Below are positions 1 to 5,347 of a DNA stretch of 5,833 bases, one piece after another; position 1 is the first letter of the stretch, and each line of letters begins with the position of its first letter. The stretch lies in the NCBI GenBank assembly GCA_003488145.1, contig DNMQ01000390.1, forward strand, positions 1-5,833. Reading direction: 5' to 3'. Position numbers and translations under genes: made by a program. The DNA comes from Pseudomonas sp. GTDB taxonomy: Bacteria > Pseudomonadota > Gammaproteobacteria > Pseudomonadales > Pseudomonadaceae. The notes under the pieces are model-generated. The model saw nothing but the letters and a program-made list of their open reading frames with translations. It searched no databases and was not told the origin of the DNA.

Positions 1-57
1 TCGCACGCCAGCCTGGCGCGCGCGCTGGAAAAACTGAAAGAGGAAGCTGCGCAGTGA
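1..57 (+). CDS. 3' end of an upstream gene, product unknown (possible thioredoxin-like protein)
   Basis: Only the last 18 codons and a TGA (55-57) are present, reading SHASLARALEKLKEEAAQ. This is an amphipathic, charged helix with no diagnostic motif, so the product cannot be named from the sequence. The stop overlaps the GTG start of dsbG by 4 bp (GTGA, 54-57), which implies one operon and translational coupling. In Pseudomonas aeruginosa dsbG follows a DsbD-like reductase and a thioredoxin-like (TlpA/DsbE-type) gene. A thiol-disulfide exchange protein is therefore a reasonable guess, based on context only. Confidence 0.6.
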   Translation, partial: SHASLARALEKLKEEAAQ

Positions 58-821
58 TTCGATTCAAGCCGTTACCCTACCTGCTGGCCGGCGTCAGCCT
101 GCTGGCCCTGCCCATGGCGCAGGCCGAGGAATTGCCGGAGGCGATCAAGGCCGTCGAGGCGCGTGGCGCCGAGGTCGTCGGCCGTTTCGAGGCACCCGGC
201 GGGCTCAAGGGCTATGCCGCGCGTTACAACGGGCAGGGCATGGCGCTGTATCTCACCCCGGATGGCGAGCACGTGCTGATCGGTAGCCTGCTCGATGCAA
301 AAGGCGAGGACCTGACCCGCGCGCACCTGGAGAAGCTGGTCTACGAACCCCTGGGCAAGGAAATGTGGACGCGCATGGAGAACAGCACCTGGATCGCCGA
401 CGGCAAGGACGACGCGCCGCGCATCATCTACATGTTCAGCGACCCTAACTGTCCCTACTGCAACATGTTCTGGAAGCAGGCCCGGCCCTGGGTCGAGTCC
501 GGCAAGGTGCAGTTGCGGCACATCATGGTCGGCATGCTGCGCGCCGACAGCGCCGGCAAATCCGCCGCGCTGCTCAGTGCCAAGGATCCTCAGGCAGCGC
601 TCAACGAGCACGAAGCGGCTGGCAAGGCGAGCAAGCTCAAGGCGCTGAATAAGATCCCGGCAGAACTGGAAGAACAGCTCACCAACAACCTGATGCTCAT
701 GAGCGAACTGGGCGCCCAGGCGACTCCGGCGATCTTTTATCTCGACGACAACGACCGCCTGCAACAACACCAGGGCGCACCGCAGCCAGATGCCCTGGCG
801 CAGATCATGGGGCCACGCTGA
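54..821 (+). CDS. dsbG: DsbG, periplasmic thiol:disulfide isomerase/chaperone
   Basis: The protein has 255 aa, close to E. coli DsbG (248). Residues 1-24 form a signal peptide (basic start, hydrophobic core, AQA cleavage site after 24), so the mature protein is periplasmic. Residues about 25-85 fit the DsbC/DsbG dimerisation domain. The thioredoxin-fold part carries the redox motif CPYC at 133-136 after FSDPN, and the cis-proline loop T224-P225. The CPYC sequence is the DsbG form; DsbC normally has CGYC. The family keeps exposed cysteines reduced (for example rescuing sulfenylated ones) and isomerises disulfides, with electrons supplied by a DsbD-type membrane reductase. The start is GTG at 54, supported by AGAGGA at 39-44 nine bases upstream and by the 4-bp overlap with the preceding gene. 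It converges on dnrP. No link to the NO block other than position is seen. Confidence 0.93.
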   Translation: MIRFKPLPYLLAGVSLLALPMAQAEELPEAIKAVEARGAEVVGRFEAPGGLKGYAARYNGQGMALYLTPDGEHVLIGSLLDAKGEDLTRAHLEKLVYEPLGKEMWTRMENSTWIADGKDDAPRIIYMFSDPNCPYCNMFWKQARPWVESGKVQLRHIMVGMLRADSAGKSAALLSAKDPQAALNEHEAAGKASKLKALNKIPAELEEQLTNNLMLMSELGAQATPAIFYLDDNDRLQQHQGAPQPDALAQIMGPR

Positions 822-933
822 AGGATTGCTGCGGGTGGTCGCTGAGCTGTTTCGCGGCACATCCGCTTCAGCACGGGGCGGCGTTTCACTGCGAAGCGAC
901 TATCCGCTGTAGACATCATTGGGTGGGGCGCCA
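822..933. other. Convergent intergenic gap with a long-range inverted repeat
   Basis: This 112-bp gap lies between the ends of dsbG (plus) and dnrP (minus) and has no convincing gene. GCTGAAG (817-823, covering the dsbG stop) is exactly complementary to CTTCAGC (866-872). GGAT (823-826) can alternatively pair with ATCC (861-864) next to it. The enclosed loop is about 40 nt and no T-tract follows either arm. It may help separate the two convergent transcripts, but it is not a canonical intrinsic terminator. Confidence 0.35.
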
Positions 934-1125
934 TCAGAACAGATGGCGTGGCAGCCAGACGATCATCACCGCGCAGAAGATGCTGAGGCCGATGCAGAAC
1001 CACAGGAAGCGCCGCTGCCGGCGCTCCGGGGCGCTGTCGGCGTGTTCCGGCAGCGGCATGCCGCAGTTGCTGCATTCGGCTTGCTTCGGCGGGTTGTCCT
1101 GCTGGCAGTACAGGCATCTGGGCAT
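934..1125 (-). CDS. dnrP: DnrP-like small zinc-ribbon protein with a C-terminal membrane anchor
   Basis: The protein has 63 aa. Two CxxC pairs (C4/C7 and C18/C21, the second followed by G) form a minimal zinc ribbon. A charged linker (ERRQRR, 34-39) leads to one hydrophobic segment at about 40-59, then a short RHLF tail. This predicts a C-tail-anchored inner-membrane protein with a cytoplasmic zinc knuckle. The ATG at 1123-1125 has a strong GAGAGGAG ribosome binding site (1133-1140). It lies 68 bp downstream of dnr on the same strand, with an FNR/ANR/DNR box in between, so it is probably induced by low oxygen or NO. Small proteins of this type next to dnr-like genes are annotated DnrP in pseudomonads; I use the name by resemblance and context. 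The biochemical role is unknown. Confidence 0.75.
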   Translation of the reverse strand: MPRCLYCQQDNPPKQAECSNCGMPLPEHADSAPERRQRRFLWFCIGLSIFCAVMIVWLPRHLF

Positions 1126-1178
1126 GGCGGCGCTCCTCTCGGTCGGTAAAGCCTGACACGGCGGAAAAATCGCAGGCT

Positions 1179-1192
1179 TTGACGACGATCAA
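1179..1192 (-). promoter_or_regulatory. FNR/ANR/DNR box upstream of dnrP
   Basis: TTGAC-GACG-ATCAA matches the FNR-family consensus TTGAT-N4-ATCAA at 9 of 10 defined bases. It sits in the 68-bp gap between the dnr stop and the dnrP start, centred about 60 bp upstream of the dnrP ATG. That suits class II activation with a start site near 1144. The -10 region at that distance is poor (TGTCAG or TCAGGC), so the exact start is uncertain. Either Anr or the adjacent Dnr could bind; the site alone cannot tell them apart. Confidence 0.75.
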
Positions 1193-1193
1193 C

Positions 1194-1877
1194 TCACTCG
1201 AACTGCTCGAGCCGCTGGCGATCGAGGATAGCGATCTGCCGGCCTTCCTGGGTGATGATGCTCTCGTCGATCAGTCGCCGAATGATCCGCGAAAACGTCT
1301 CCGGCTGGATCGACAGGTGCCCGGCCACCAGCTGCTTGGCCATCGGTAGCTCGAAGCTGTTGCTGCCGTCCTTCACTCGCGCCAATTGCGTCAGCAGATA
1401 GCGCACCACGCGGTGGGTGGCGTTCTTCAGCGACAGCGTCTCGATCTCGTTGATGCGCTGGTGCAAGCGCACGCAGAGCTTGCCGAGCAGGGCGAAGGTG
1501 AGGCGCTGGTTGGCTTCCAGCAGGCGCATGTAGGCCGCGTTGGAGAACCGGTAGACCTGCGACGGGCAGACCGCCTGGGCCGAGGCCACATAGTTGGGCG
1601 TGTCCATCAGCATCATGGCTTCGGCAAAGGTCTGGCGGTTGCCGATGACCTCGAAGACCTTCTCCTGGCCGTCGGGCGTCAGGCGGTAGACCTTAACCGC
1701 ACCGGAGATGACGAAGTAGAAGTGGTGTGCCGGCTCGCCCTGGTGGAACAGGTTGTCACCCTTGTCGAGGTTGAGCAGTTGGCTGGCATTGAGCAGTTCT
1801 TCCATCTGCTCTTCATTCAGCGGTTCGAACAGGTGGTGGCTGCGGAGAATCTGGTGGTGTACGCGGTGAAGCACCAT
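1194..1877 (-). CDS. dnr: Dnr, NO-responsive Crp/Fnr-family transcription regulator
   Basis: The protein has 227 aa, the same length as P. aeruginosa DNR, and resembles it throughout. Residues about 15-125 form the cyclic-nucleotide-type beta-barrel sensor (FHQGEPAHHFYFVISG and the FAEAMMLMDTPNYVA stretch). About 128-155 is the dimerisation helix (LHQRINEIETLSLKNATHR). The winged helix-turn-helix is at about 178-225. The recognition helix has E193-xx-S196-R197, the FNR-type arrangement that reads TTGAT half-sites. The N-terminal cysteine cluster of ANR/FNR is absent, so it is not an Fe-S oxygen sensor. DNR proteins bind haem and respond to NO, activating nir, nor and nos genes. H14, H15 and H187 align with histidines of P. 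aeruginosa DNR. The ATG at 1877 has AGGA (1886-1889) eight bases upstream. P. stutzeri carries several paralogues (dnrD/E/S), so this could be one of those. Confidence 0.92.
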   Translation of the reverse strand: MVLHRVHHQILRSHHLFEPLNEEQMEELLNASQLLNLDKGDNLFHQGEPAHHFYFVISGAVKVYRLTPDGQEKVFEVIGNRQTFAEAMMLMDTPNYVASAQAVCPSQVYRFSNAAYMRLLEANQRLTFALLGKLCVRLHQRINEIETLSLKNATHRVVRYLLTQLARVKDGSNSFELPMAKQLVAGHLSIQPETFSRIIRRLIDESIITQEGRQIAILDRQRLEQFE

Positions 1878-2011
1878 GCAAGGCGTCCTGTTTCAATTGA
1901 ACAACAACAAACGTCGGCCTTCAGCCTAGCGCATGTGATGGGCGATGACGCAGGTTAGAAGTTGATGACGGTCATGATCTGGCCATACGCGGCTCGGTAC
2001 CGCGTCGGCGA
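1878..2011 (-). promoter_or_regulatory. dnr upstream region with a candidate ANR/DNR box
   Basis: This 134-bp gap between the exported-protein gene and dnr is long enough for an independent promoter. On the minus strand ATGAC-CGTC-ATCAA (1975-1962) matches TTGAT-N4-ATCAA at 8 of 10 defined bases, with one perfect half-site. It is centred about 91 bp upstream of the dnr ATG. The expected -10 zone (about 1934-1939) shows only TCACAT-like bases, so the promoter is weak or differently placed. Closer to the gene lies a 10-bp perfect palindrome, TTCAATTGAA (1892-1901), in an A/T-rich patch just ahead of the ribosome binding site. Read-through from dnrN is also possible, as no terminator is visible. 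Confidence 0.45.
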
Positions 2012-2527
2012 TCAGTGCAGATGAGCGACGAATCCGTCACGCCATACCGGCTCGGCAAACAGCTGCGGATAACGTTCCAGTGCGTCGAAAATGCGCTGCA
2101 GGCCCTGTTCACGCTGCTCGGCATCGGACAGCGCCTCGGCGCCCTTGAGCAGGTCGATCAACAGGCCATGCAGCGCATTGTCAGCGGCTTCCGGCAACTT
2201 GCAGTTGGCAATGAGATAGCTGGTCGCCGCTTCGATGTCACGTTGCAGCGCGGCCGCCGACTCGTCACTGACCGGCTGGCCGGGAGCGCTCGGCATGCTG
2301 CGTTGCACGGCTTCGTGGATACGGGTCATGCCTTCGCGCAGAGCGGCGTCGGTGGCCCAGCGCTCGCCTGGCGTAGCTTGGGCGGCGACGGGCGTTGGGT
2401 GGCTATGATCGTGTGCAGAGGCCGCCTGCGCTGTGCCGACGGCCATGCTCAGGGCGAAGCTGCTGGCCAGGGCGACGACCGAGGCCATTGCCACGCCCCA
2501 GGCGATAGGTTGCAGATACTGTTTCAT
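2012..2527 (-). CDS. Exported His-containing protein of unknown function, coupled to dnrN
   Basis: The protein has 171 aa. Residues 1-35 are a signal peptide (long hydrophobic stretch ending GTAQA), so the product is exported to the periplasm, or membrane-anchored if uncleaved. The mature N-terminus carries a short His motif, H39-D-H41-S-H43. A segment GERWATDAALREGM (54-67) opens a predicted all-helical domain, about 55-165. It contains a single cysteine C109 in ANCKLPEAADNALH, then H120, and a terminal H171. These could ligate a metal, but that is inference. Its ATG overlaps the dnrN stop (ATGA, 2527-2524) and has a good GAGGTGG ribosome binding site (2541-2535), so it is translationally coupled to dnrN and presumably induced with it by NorR and NO. 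It may be the gene some P. stutzeri literature calls dnrO; I am not certain, and no biochemical function is assigned here. Confidence 0.82.
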   Translation of the reverse strand: MKQYLQPIAWGVAMASVVALASSFALSMAVGTAQAASAHDHSHPTPVAAQATPGERWATDAALREGMTRIHEAVQRSMPSAPGQPVSDESAAALQRDIEAATSYLIANCKLPEAADNALHGLLIDLLKGAEALSDAEQREQGLQRIFDALERYPQLFAEPVWRDGFVAHLH

Positions 2528-3243
2528 GACTGAGCCACCTCGATACGTTGTACGCCTTCGTCGCTCGCTGTCGGCGCGGTCATTTCCGCGTTACGGAACA
2601 GCACGTTGTTCTCCAGGTGGATGTGCTGCATCAGGTCGCTGCGCATCTCCTCCAGCCCGCGATACAACGCGCGCCAGGTATTGCATGCGTTGGCCGGCGG
2701 GGTGATGTCGTTGGTCAGCGCTGCCAGCTGTTCCAGGGCATTGCCGTGCTCCTGATGCTCGTAGCGCATTACCGAGATCGGCCCCTGTGCCTGCGGGAAG
2801 CGCATGCCGCGCTGTAGCATCGGGAACAGAATCTGTTCCTCCTTCAGCATGTGGCTTTCCAGCTCCTGCTGCATATGCCACAGGTGTTCGGCGAGACCGT
2901 TGGGGCATTCGGGGCGGTTGCCATGGACCTGCTCGACCCGGCTGGCCAGGCGAATCAGCTCCGGGAACTGGTCGCGATGCCGCTCATGGAAGCGCGCCAG
3001 GATGTATTCGATCAGCTGGCCAGCGGGCTCGGCGCGCCAGTCCTTCTCGGACTCTTCCGGCTCGAGGGCGAGCAGTGCGCCGGCGATGATGTGCGGATCG
3101 ACATCGACTCGCGCCGCGGCCTCGCGCAGCGGCAGGTCGCCACCGCAGCAGAAGTCCAGGCGGAACTGGCGGAATACCCGGGTGGCACCCGGCACCGAAC
3201 ATGCGAGATTGCCGAGGGTCTGGTCGATTAGGTCGGTGGTCAT
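2524..3243 (-). CDS. dnrN: DnrN (YtfE/ScdA/NorA family) di-iron Fe-S cluster repair protein
   Basis: The protein has 239 aa, close to E. coli YtfE (220). Residues about 1-60 form the ScdA N-terminal domain with the vicinal pair C32-C33 (RLDFCCGGD), matching C30-C31 of YtfE. Residues about 75-220 are a hemerythrin-like four-helix bundle with the di-iron ligands in place: H86, H131 and E135 (HMLKEE), H163 (YEHQEHG), and H207 and E211 (HIHLEN). The family repairs Fe-S clusters damaged by NO or peroxide, and Ralstonia NorA binds NO at its di-iron centre. Its location is the cytoplasm. Start: the frame is open further upstream, but homology begins at MTTDLIDQTLG, and CAGGA near 3252-3256 serves the ATG at 3243. 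A sigma-54 promoter starts about 22 bases upstream, which rules out the longer versions. It is divergent from norR and is the first gene of its operon. Confidence 0.95.
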   Translation of the reverse strand: MTTDLIDQTLGNLACSVPGATRVFRQFRLDFCCGGDLPLREAAARVDVDPHIIAGALLALEPEESEKDWRAEPAGQLIEYILARFHERHRDQFPELIRLASRVEQVHGNRPECPNGLAEHLWHMQQELESHMLKEEQILFPMLQRGMRFPQAQGPISVMRYEHQEHGNALEQLAALTNDITPPANACNTWRALYRGLEEMRSDLMQHIHLENNVLFRNAEMTAPTASDEGVQRIEVAQS

Positions 3244-3276
3244 GGCAGTGGTCCTGATGGATATGACCAGTCCATC

Positions 3277-3291
3277 GCAACAGCCGTGCCA
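3277..3291 (-). promoter_or_regulatory. Sigma-54 (-24/-12) promoter of dnrN
   Basis: Read on the minus strand, TGGCACG-GCTG-TTGC is an exact match to the RpoN consensus TGGCACG-N4-TTGC. Counting from the -12 C at 3277 puts the transcript start near 3265, giving a leader of about 22 nt before the dnrN ATG. The only sigma-54 activator in view is the divergent norR, whose sites lie 74-117 bp upstream of this start. I saw no clear IHF site in the GC-rich stretch 3292-3332. Confidence 0.92.
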
Positions 3292-3332
3292 GGCGCCGAC
3301 ACCGCGGAAACTGGCGGCTGCGACACGCTGCT

Positions 3333-3345
3333 GGTGGAAATTACC
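3333..3345. promoter_or_regulatory. NorR enhancer site 1
   Basis: GGT-GGAAATT-ACC fits exactly the GGT-N7-ACC NorR consensus described for Ralstonia (GT-N7-AC core in E. coli). Its centre at 3339 is about 74 bp upstream of the predicted dnrN start. The interior is not palindromic, so recognition would rest on the outer triplets. Confidence 0.82.
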
Positions 3346-3357
3346 CGAAGCGGTTAT

Positions 3358-3370
3358 GGTTCGAAAAACC
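3358..3370. promoter_or_regulatory. NorR enhancer site 2
   Basis: GGT-TCGAAAA-ACC is the second exact GGT-N7-ACC match and the most symmetric: the dyad extends to ATGGTT-N5-AACCAT (3356-3372). Its centre at 3364 is 25 bp from site 1 and about 99 bp upstream of the predicted dnrN start. Confidence 0.85.
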
Positions 3371-3375
3371 ATGAG

Positions 3376-3388
3376 GGTATCCAGCACC
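3376..3388. promoter_or_regulatory. NorR site 3, overlapping the norR ribosome binding site
   Basis: GGT-ATCCAGC-ACC is the third exact match, centred at 3382, 18 bp from site 2. It ends one base before the norR ATG and shares bases with the GAGGG ribosome binding site (3373-3377). NorR-family activation uses three sites to build the active hexamer, so the count agrees. Its position also suits negative autoregulation of norR, which is known in E. coli. Confidence 0.8.
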
Positions 3389-4915
3389 ATGATGGCTGAC
3401 GCACTGCTTGCCGACCTGACCACCGAACTGCCCAACGCGGTGCGCCTGCAACGTCTGGTGCACACCCTGCACCAGCACTTTCGCTGCGGTGCCGTCGTGC
3501 TGCTGCGCCTCGACGAGGACAGCCTGCGGCCACTGGCGGCGGTAGGGCTGGTGCAGGAGGCGCTGGGCCGGCGCTTCGTCGTGGCGCAGCATCCGCGTCT
3601 GGCGGCGATCCTCTCCCAACGCGAGCCGACCTGGTTCGAGCCCGACAGCCGCCTGCCGGACCCCTATGACGGTTTGCTCGACGAGCACATCGGCGAGCCG
3701 TTGCCGGTGCACGACTGCATGGGCGTCAGCCTCTACGTCGAAGGCAAGCTGTGGGGTGCGCTGACGCTGGATGCGCTGCATGCCGGCACCTTTGGCGATG
3801 ATGCCCGCTGCGACCTGCAGCGCTTCACGCTGGTGATCGAGGCCGCGGTGCGGGTTACCCGGCTGGAGCATGAGAATCGCGGTCTGCGCCTGGCGCGTAG
3901 CGACGTGATGGAAGCCGCACTCGATCATGGCGATGGCGAAATTCTCGGTCAGAGCGATGTGATCCGCGAACTGCTGCGCGAATTGCAGGTGGTGGCCGAT
4001 TCCGAATTGCCAGTGCTGCTGCTGGGCGAGACCGGTGTCGGCAAGGAGCTGTTCGCGCGCTGGCTGCATCGGCATTCGCGGCGGCGCAACAAGCCGCTGG
4101 TGCACGTCAACTGCGCGGCACTGCCGGAATCCCTGGCCGAGAGCGAACTCTTCGGCCATGTCAAAGGCGCGTTCTCCGGTGCCACCACCGATCGGCCTGG
4201 TCGTTTCGACGCTGCCAATGGCGGCACGCTGCTGCTCGACGAGGTCGGCGAACTGCCACTGACGGTGCAGGCCAAGCTGCTGCGCACCTTGCAGAATGGC
4301 GAGATCCAGCGCCTCGGTGCGGACAAGCCGCGCCAGGTCGATGTGCGCATCATCGCCGCGACCAACCGCAACCTGCGCGAAAGCGTGCGTGACGGGCATT
4401 TCCGCGCCGATCTCTATCACCGGCTGTCGGTCTATCCGGCGCCGATTCCACCCTTGCGCGAGCGTGGCAACGACGTGCTGATCCTCGCCGGGCACTTCCT
4501 CGAACTCAATCGCGCGCGGCTGGGGCTGCGCAGCATGCGACTGTCGCCGGCCGCCGAGCGCGCTCTGCTGGCCTATTCCTGGCCGGGCAACGTGCGCGAG
4601 CTGGAGCATGTGGTCAGCCGCGCGGCGCTGCGCCTGCTCAGCCGCGGCGCGTCGCGCAGCGAGATCCTGACGCTGGAGCCCGATCTGCTGGACCTGGACA
4701 GCCATGCCGTCGGTGTGGTCGCGGCGCAGGTGGTCGATGAGCCGGTAGTCGCCGACGAGGTGCTGCCGCTGCGCTACACCGTCGATGCTGCCCAGCGCCA
4801 GGCCATCGTCCGGGCGTTGGAGGCCAGCGGCGAGAACTGGGCGCAAGCCGCCCGTCTGCTGGATGTCGACCCGAGCAACCTGCACAAGCTGGCGCGACGG
4901 CTGAAGCTCAAGTAG
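3389..4915 (+). CDS. norR: NorR, nitric-oxide-responsive sigma-54-dependent activator
   Basis: The protein has 508 aa (E. coli NorR has 504). The N-terminal GAF domain (about 15-160) keeps all residues proposed to bind the mononuclear iron that senses NO in E. coli NorR: R70, D91, D94, C110 and D128 (equivalent to R75, D96, D99, C113, D131). The AAA+ domain (about 185-420) has Walker A GETGVGKE (213-220), Walker B LLLDEVGE (281-288) and R-finger-type REXXR regions. The sigma-54 contact loop reads GAFSGA (260-265) instead of GAFTGA. A Fis-type helix-turn-helix closes the protein (465-508). Start: ATG at 3389 (or the adjacent one at 3392) with GAGGG eleven bases upstream. The frame is open back to 2804, but that extension is antisense to dnrN. 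In P. aeruginosa the orthologue FhpR controls flavohaemoglobin; here the divergent target is dnrN. Confidence 0.96.
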   Translation: MMADALLADLTTELPNAVRLQRLVHTLHQHFRCGAVVLLRLDEDSLRPLAAVGLVQEALGRRFVVAQHPRLAAILSQREPTWFEPDSRLPDPYDGLLDEHIGEPLPVHDCMGVSLYVEGKLWGALTLDALHAGTFGDDARCDLQRFTLVIEAAVRVTRLEHENRGLRLARSDVMEAALDHGDGEILGQSDVIRELLRELQVVADSELPVLLLGETGVGKELFARWLHRHSRRRNKPLVHVNCAALPESLAESELFGHVKGAFSGATTDRPGRFDAANGGTLLLDEVGELPLTVQAKLLRTLQNGEIQRLGADKPRQVDVRIIAATNRNLRESVRDGHFRADLYHRLSVYPAPIPPLRERGNDVLILAGHFLELNRARLGLRSMRLSPAAERALLAYSWPGNVRELEHVVSRAALRLLSRGASRSEILTLEPDLLDLDSHAVGVVAAQVVDEPVVADEVLPLRYTVDAAQRQAIVRALEASGENWAQAARLLDVDPSNLHKLARRLKLK

Positions 4916-4987
4916 CGCCCGTCGGCCGGCGAGAGTCGCAGACGACCTGCCATGGTCTAACCTCATATCACAACCGAGGAGAGCTCC

Positions 4988-5197
4988 ATGGCACTGGACC
5001 AGAACGAATTCGAAGCGCTGTTGAGCGAGGCGCAGGCCTTCGCCGAACGCGCCGCCAGCGAAAACAATCCGCTGCACTATCGCGACGCCTTCGCTGCGAG
5101 CCTGAAGGCCATACGCCTGCTTGGTGAGGAGTCCGGCGCGTGGCGGCAGATGGTCGCCCGTGCAACCGAGGAGTTCGAGGGCGACGAGGGCATTTGA
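4988..5197 (+). CDS. Small acidic helical protein of unknown function
   Basis: The protein has 69 aa and I do not recognise a family. It is predicted to be almost entirely helical and acidic, with no cysteine, no signal peptide and no membrane segment. The core is amphipathic (ALLSEAQAFAERAA, then AFAASLKAIRLLGEES) and the tail is acidic (EEFEGDEGI). A strong ribosome binding site, GAGGAGAG (4976-4983), precedes the ATG by 4-5 bases, and codon use matches its neighbours, so it is very likely real. It starts 72 bp after norR on the same strand, with no clear terminator between them, and could be co-transcribed with norR. No FNR, NorR or sigma-54 site is visible directly in front of it. A stable hairpin begins 7 bases after its stop. 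Confidence 0.75.
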   Translation: MALDQNEFEALLSEAQAFAERAASENNPLHYRDAFAASLKAIRLLGEESGAWRQMVARATEEFEGDEGI

Positions 5198-5203
5198 GAC
5201 AAT

Positions 5204-5234
5204 TGCGCGCCAGCCATGGCACGGCAGGCGCGCA
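5204..5234 (+). terminator. Probable transcription-ending hairpin after the 69-aa gene
   Basis: TGCGCGCC (5204-5211) pairs perfectly with GGCGCGCA (5227-5234). An A-A mismatch and a further GCC/GGC pairing (5213-5215 with 5223-5225) extend the stem to 11 bp with a 7-nt loop. It starts 7 bases past the stop codon. No T-run follows, so it is either a non-canonical terminator or a 3'-end stabilising hairpin. A second small hairpin, CGTCGC-AGTC-GCGACG (5250-5265), follows 15 bases later. Confidence 0.5.
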
Positions 5235-5276
5235 CCTTCCGCTGCATTTCGTCGCAGTCGCGACGTCCGAGCAAAC

Positions 5277-5318
5277 TTGACCCCTATCAATGCTGGCCAC
5301 TGGTCAGCTGCCTAGACT
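5277..5318 (+). promoter_or_regulatory. ANR/DNR-dependent promoter of ubiU
   Basis: TTGAC-CCCT-ATCAA (5277-5290) matches the FNR/ANR/DNR consensus at 9 of 10 defined bases. A -10 element, TAGACT (5313-5318), starts 22 bp after the box, placing transcription near 5325. That is 41.5 bp from the box centre, the class II geometry of FNR-type activators. The leader to ubiU would be about 75 nt. Anaerobic control fits the role of UbiU. Confidence 0.85.
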
Positions 5319-5347
5319 GCCGGCTGTTTTCCGTTCAGCCGAACGAC

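Noticed and set aside
72..860. 262-aa minus-strand frame over dsbG
   Set aside because: It is a mirror frame of a well-supported gene and has no motif.
919..1156. Two overlapping 76-77-aa plus-strand frames over dnrP
   Set aside because: The minus-strand protein has paired CxxC motifs, a membrane helix, a strong ribosome binding site and a regulatory box; the plus frames have none of these.
3249..3269. Inverted repeat TGGTC-N11-GACCA in the dnrN leader
   Set aside because: Short arms, and one arm spans the predicted transcript start, so it cannot form fully in RNA. It does not match NorR or FNR consensus and is likely chance.
2804..3388. N-terminal extension of norR (open frame of about 195 extra codons)
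   Set aside because: It is antisense to dnrN, which has clear family motifs, and crosses the sigma-54 promoter and NorR sites. NorR homology and length fit a start at 3389.
3244..3465. N-terminal extension of dnrN on the minus strand
   Set aside because: It would start inside norR and upstream of the predicted sigma-54 start site. Homology to YtfE/ScdA begins at the ATG at 3243.
3341..5290. 649-aa open frame antisense to norR and the 69-aa gene
   Set aside because: Composition is Gln/Arg/His-rich with no recognisable domain, typical of the reverse frame of high-GC coding DNA.
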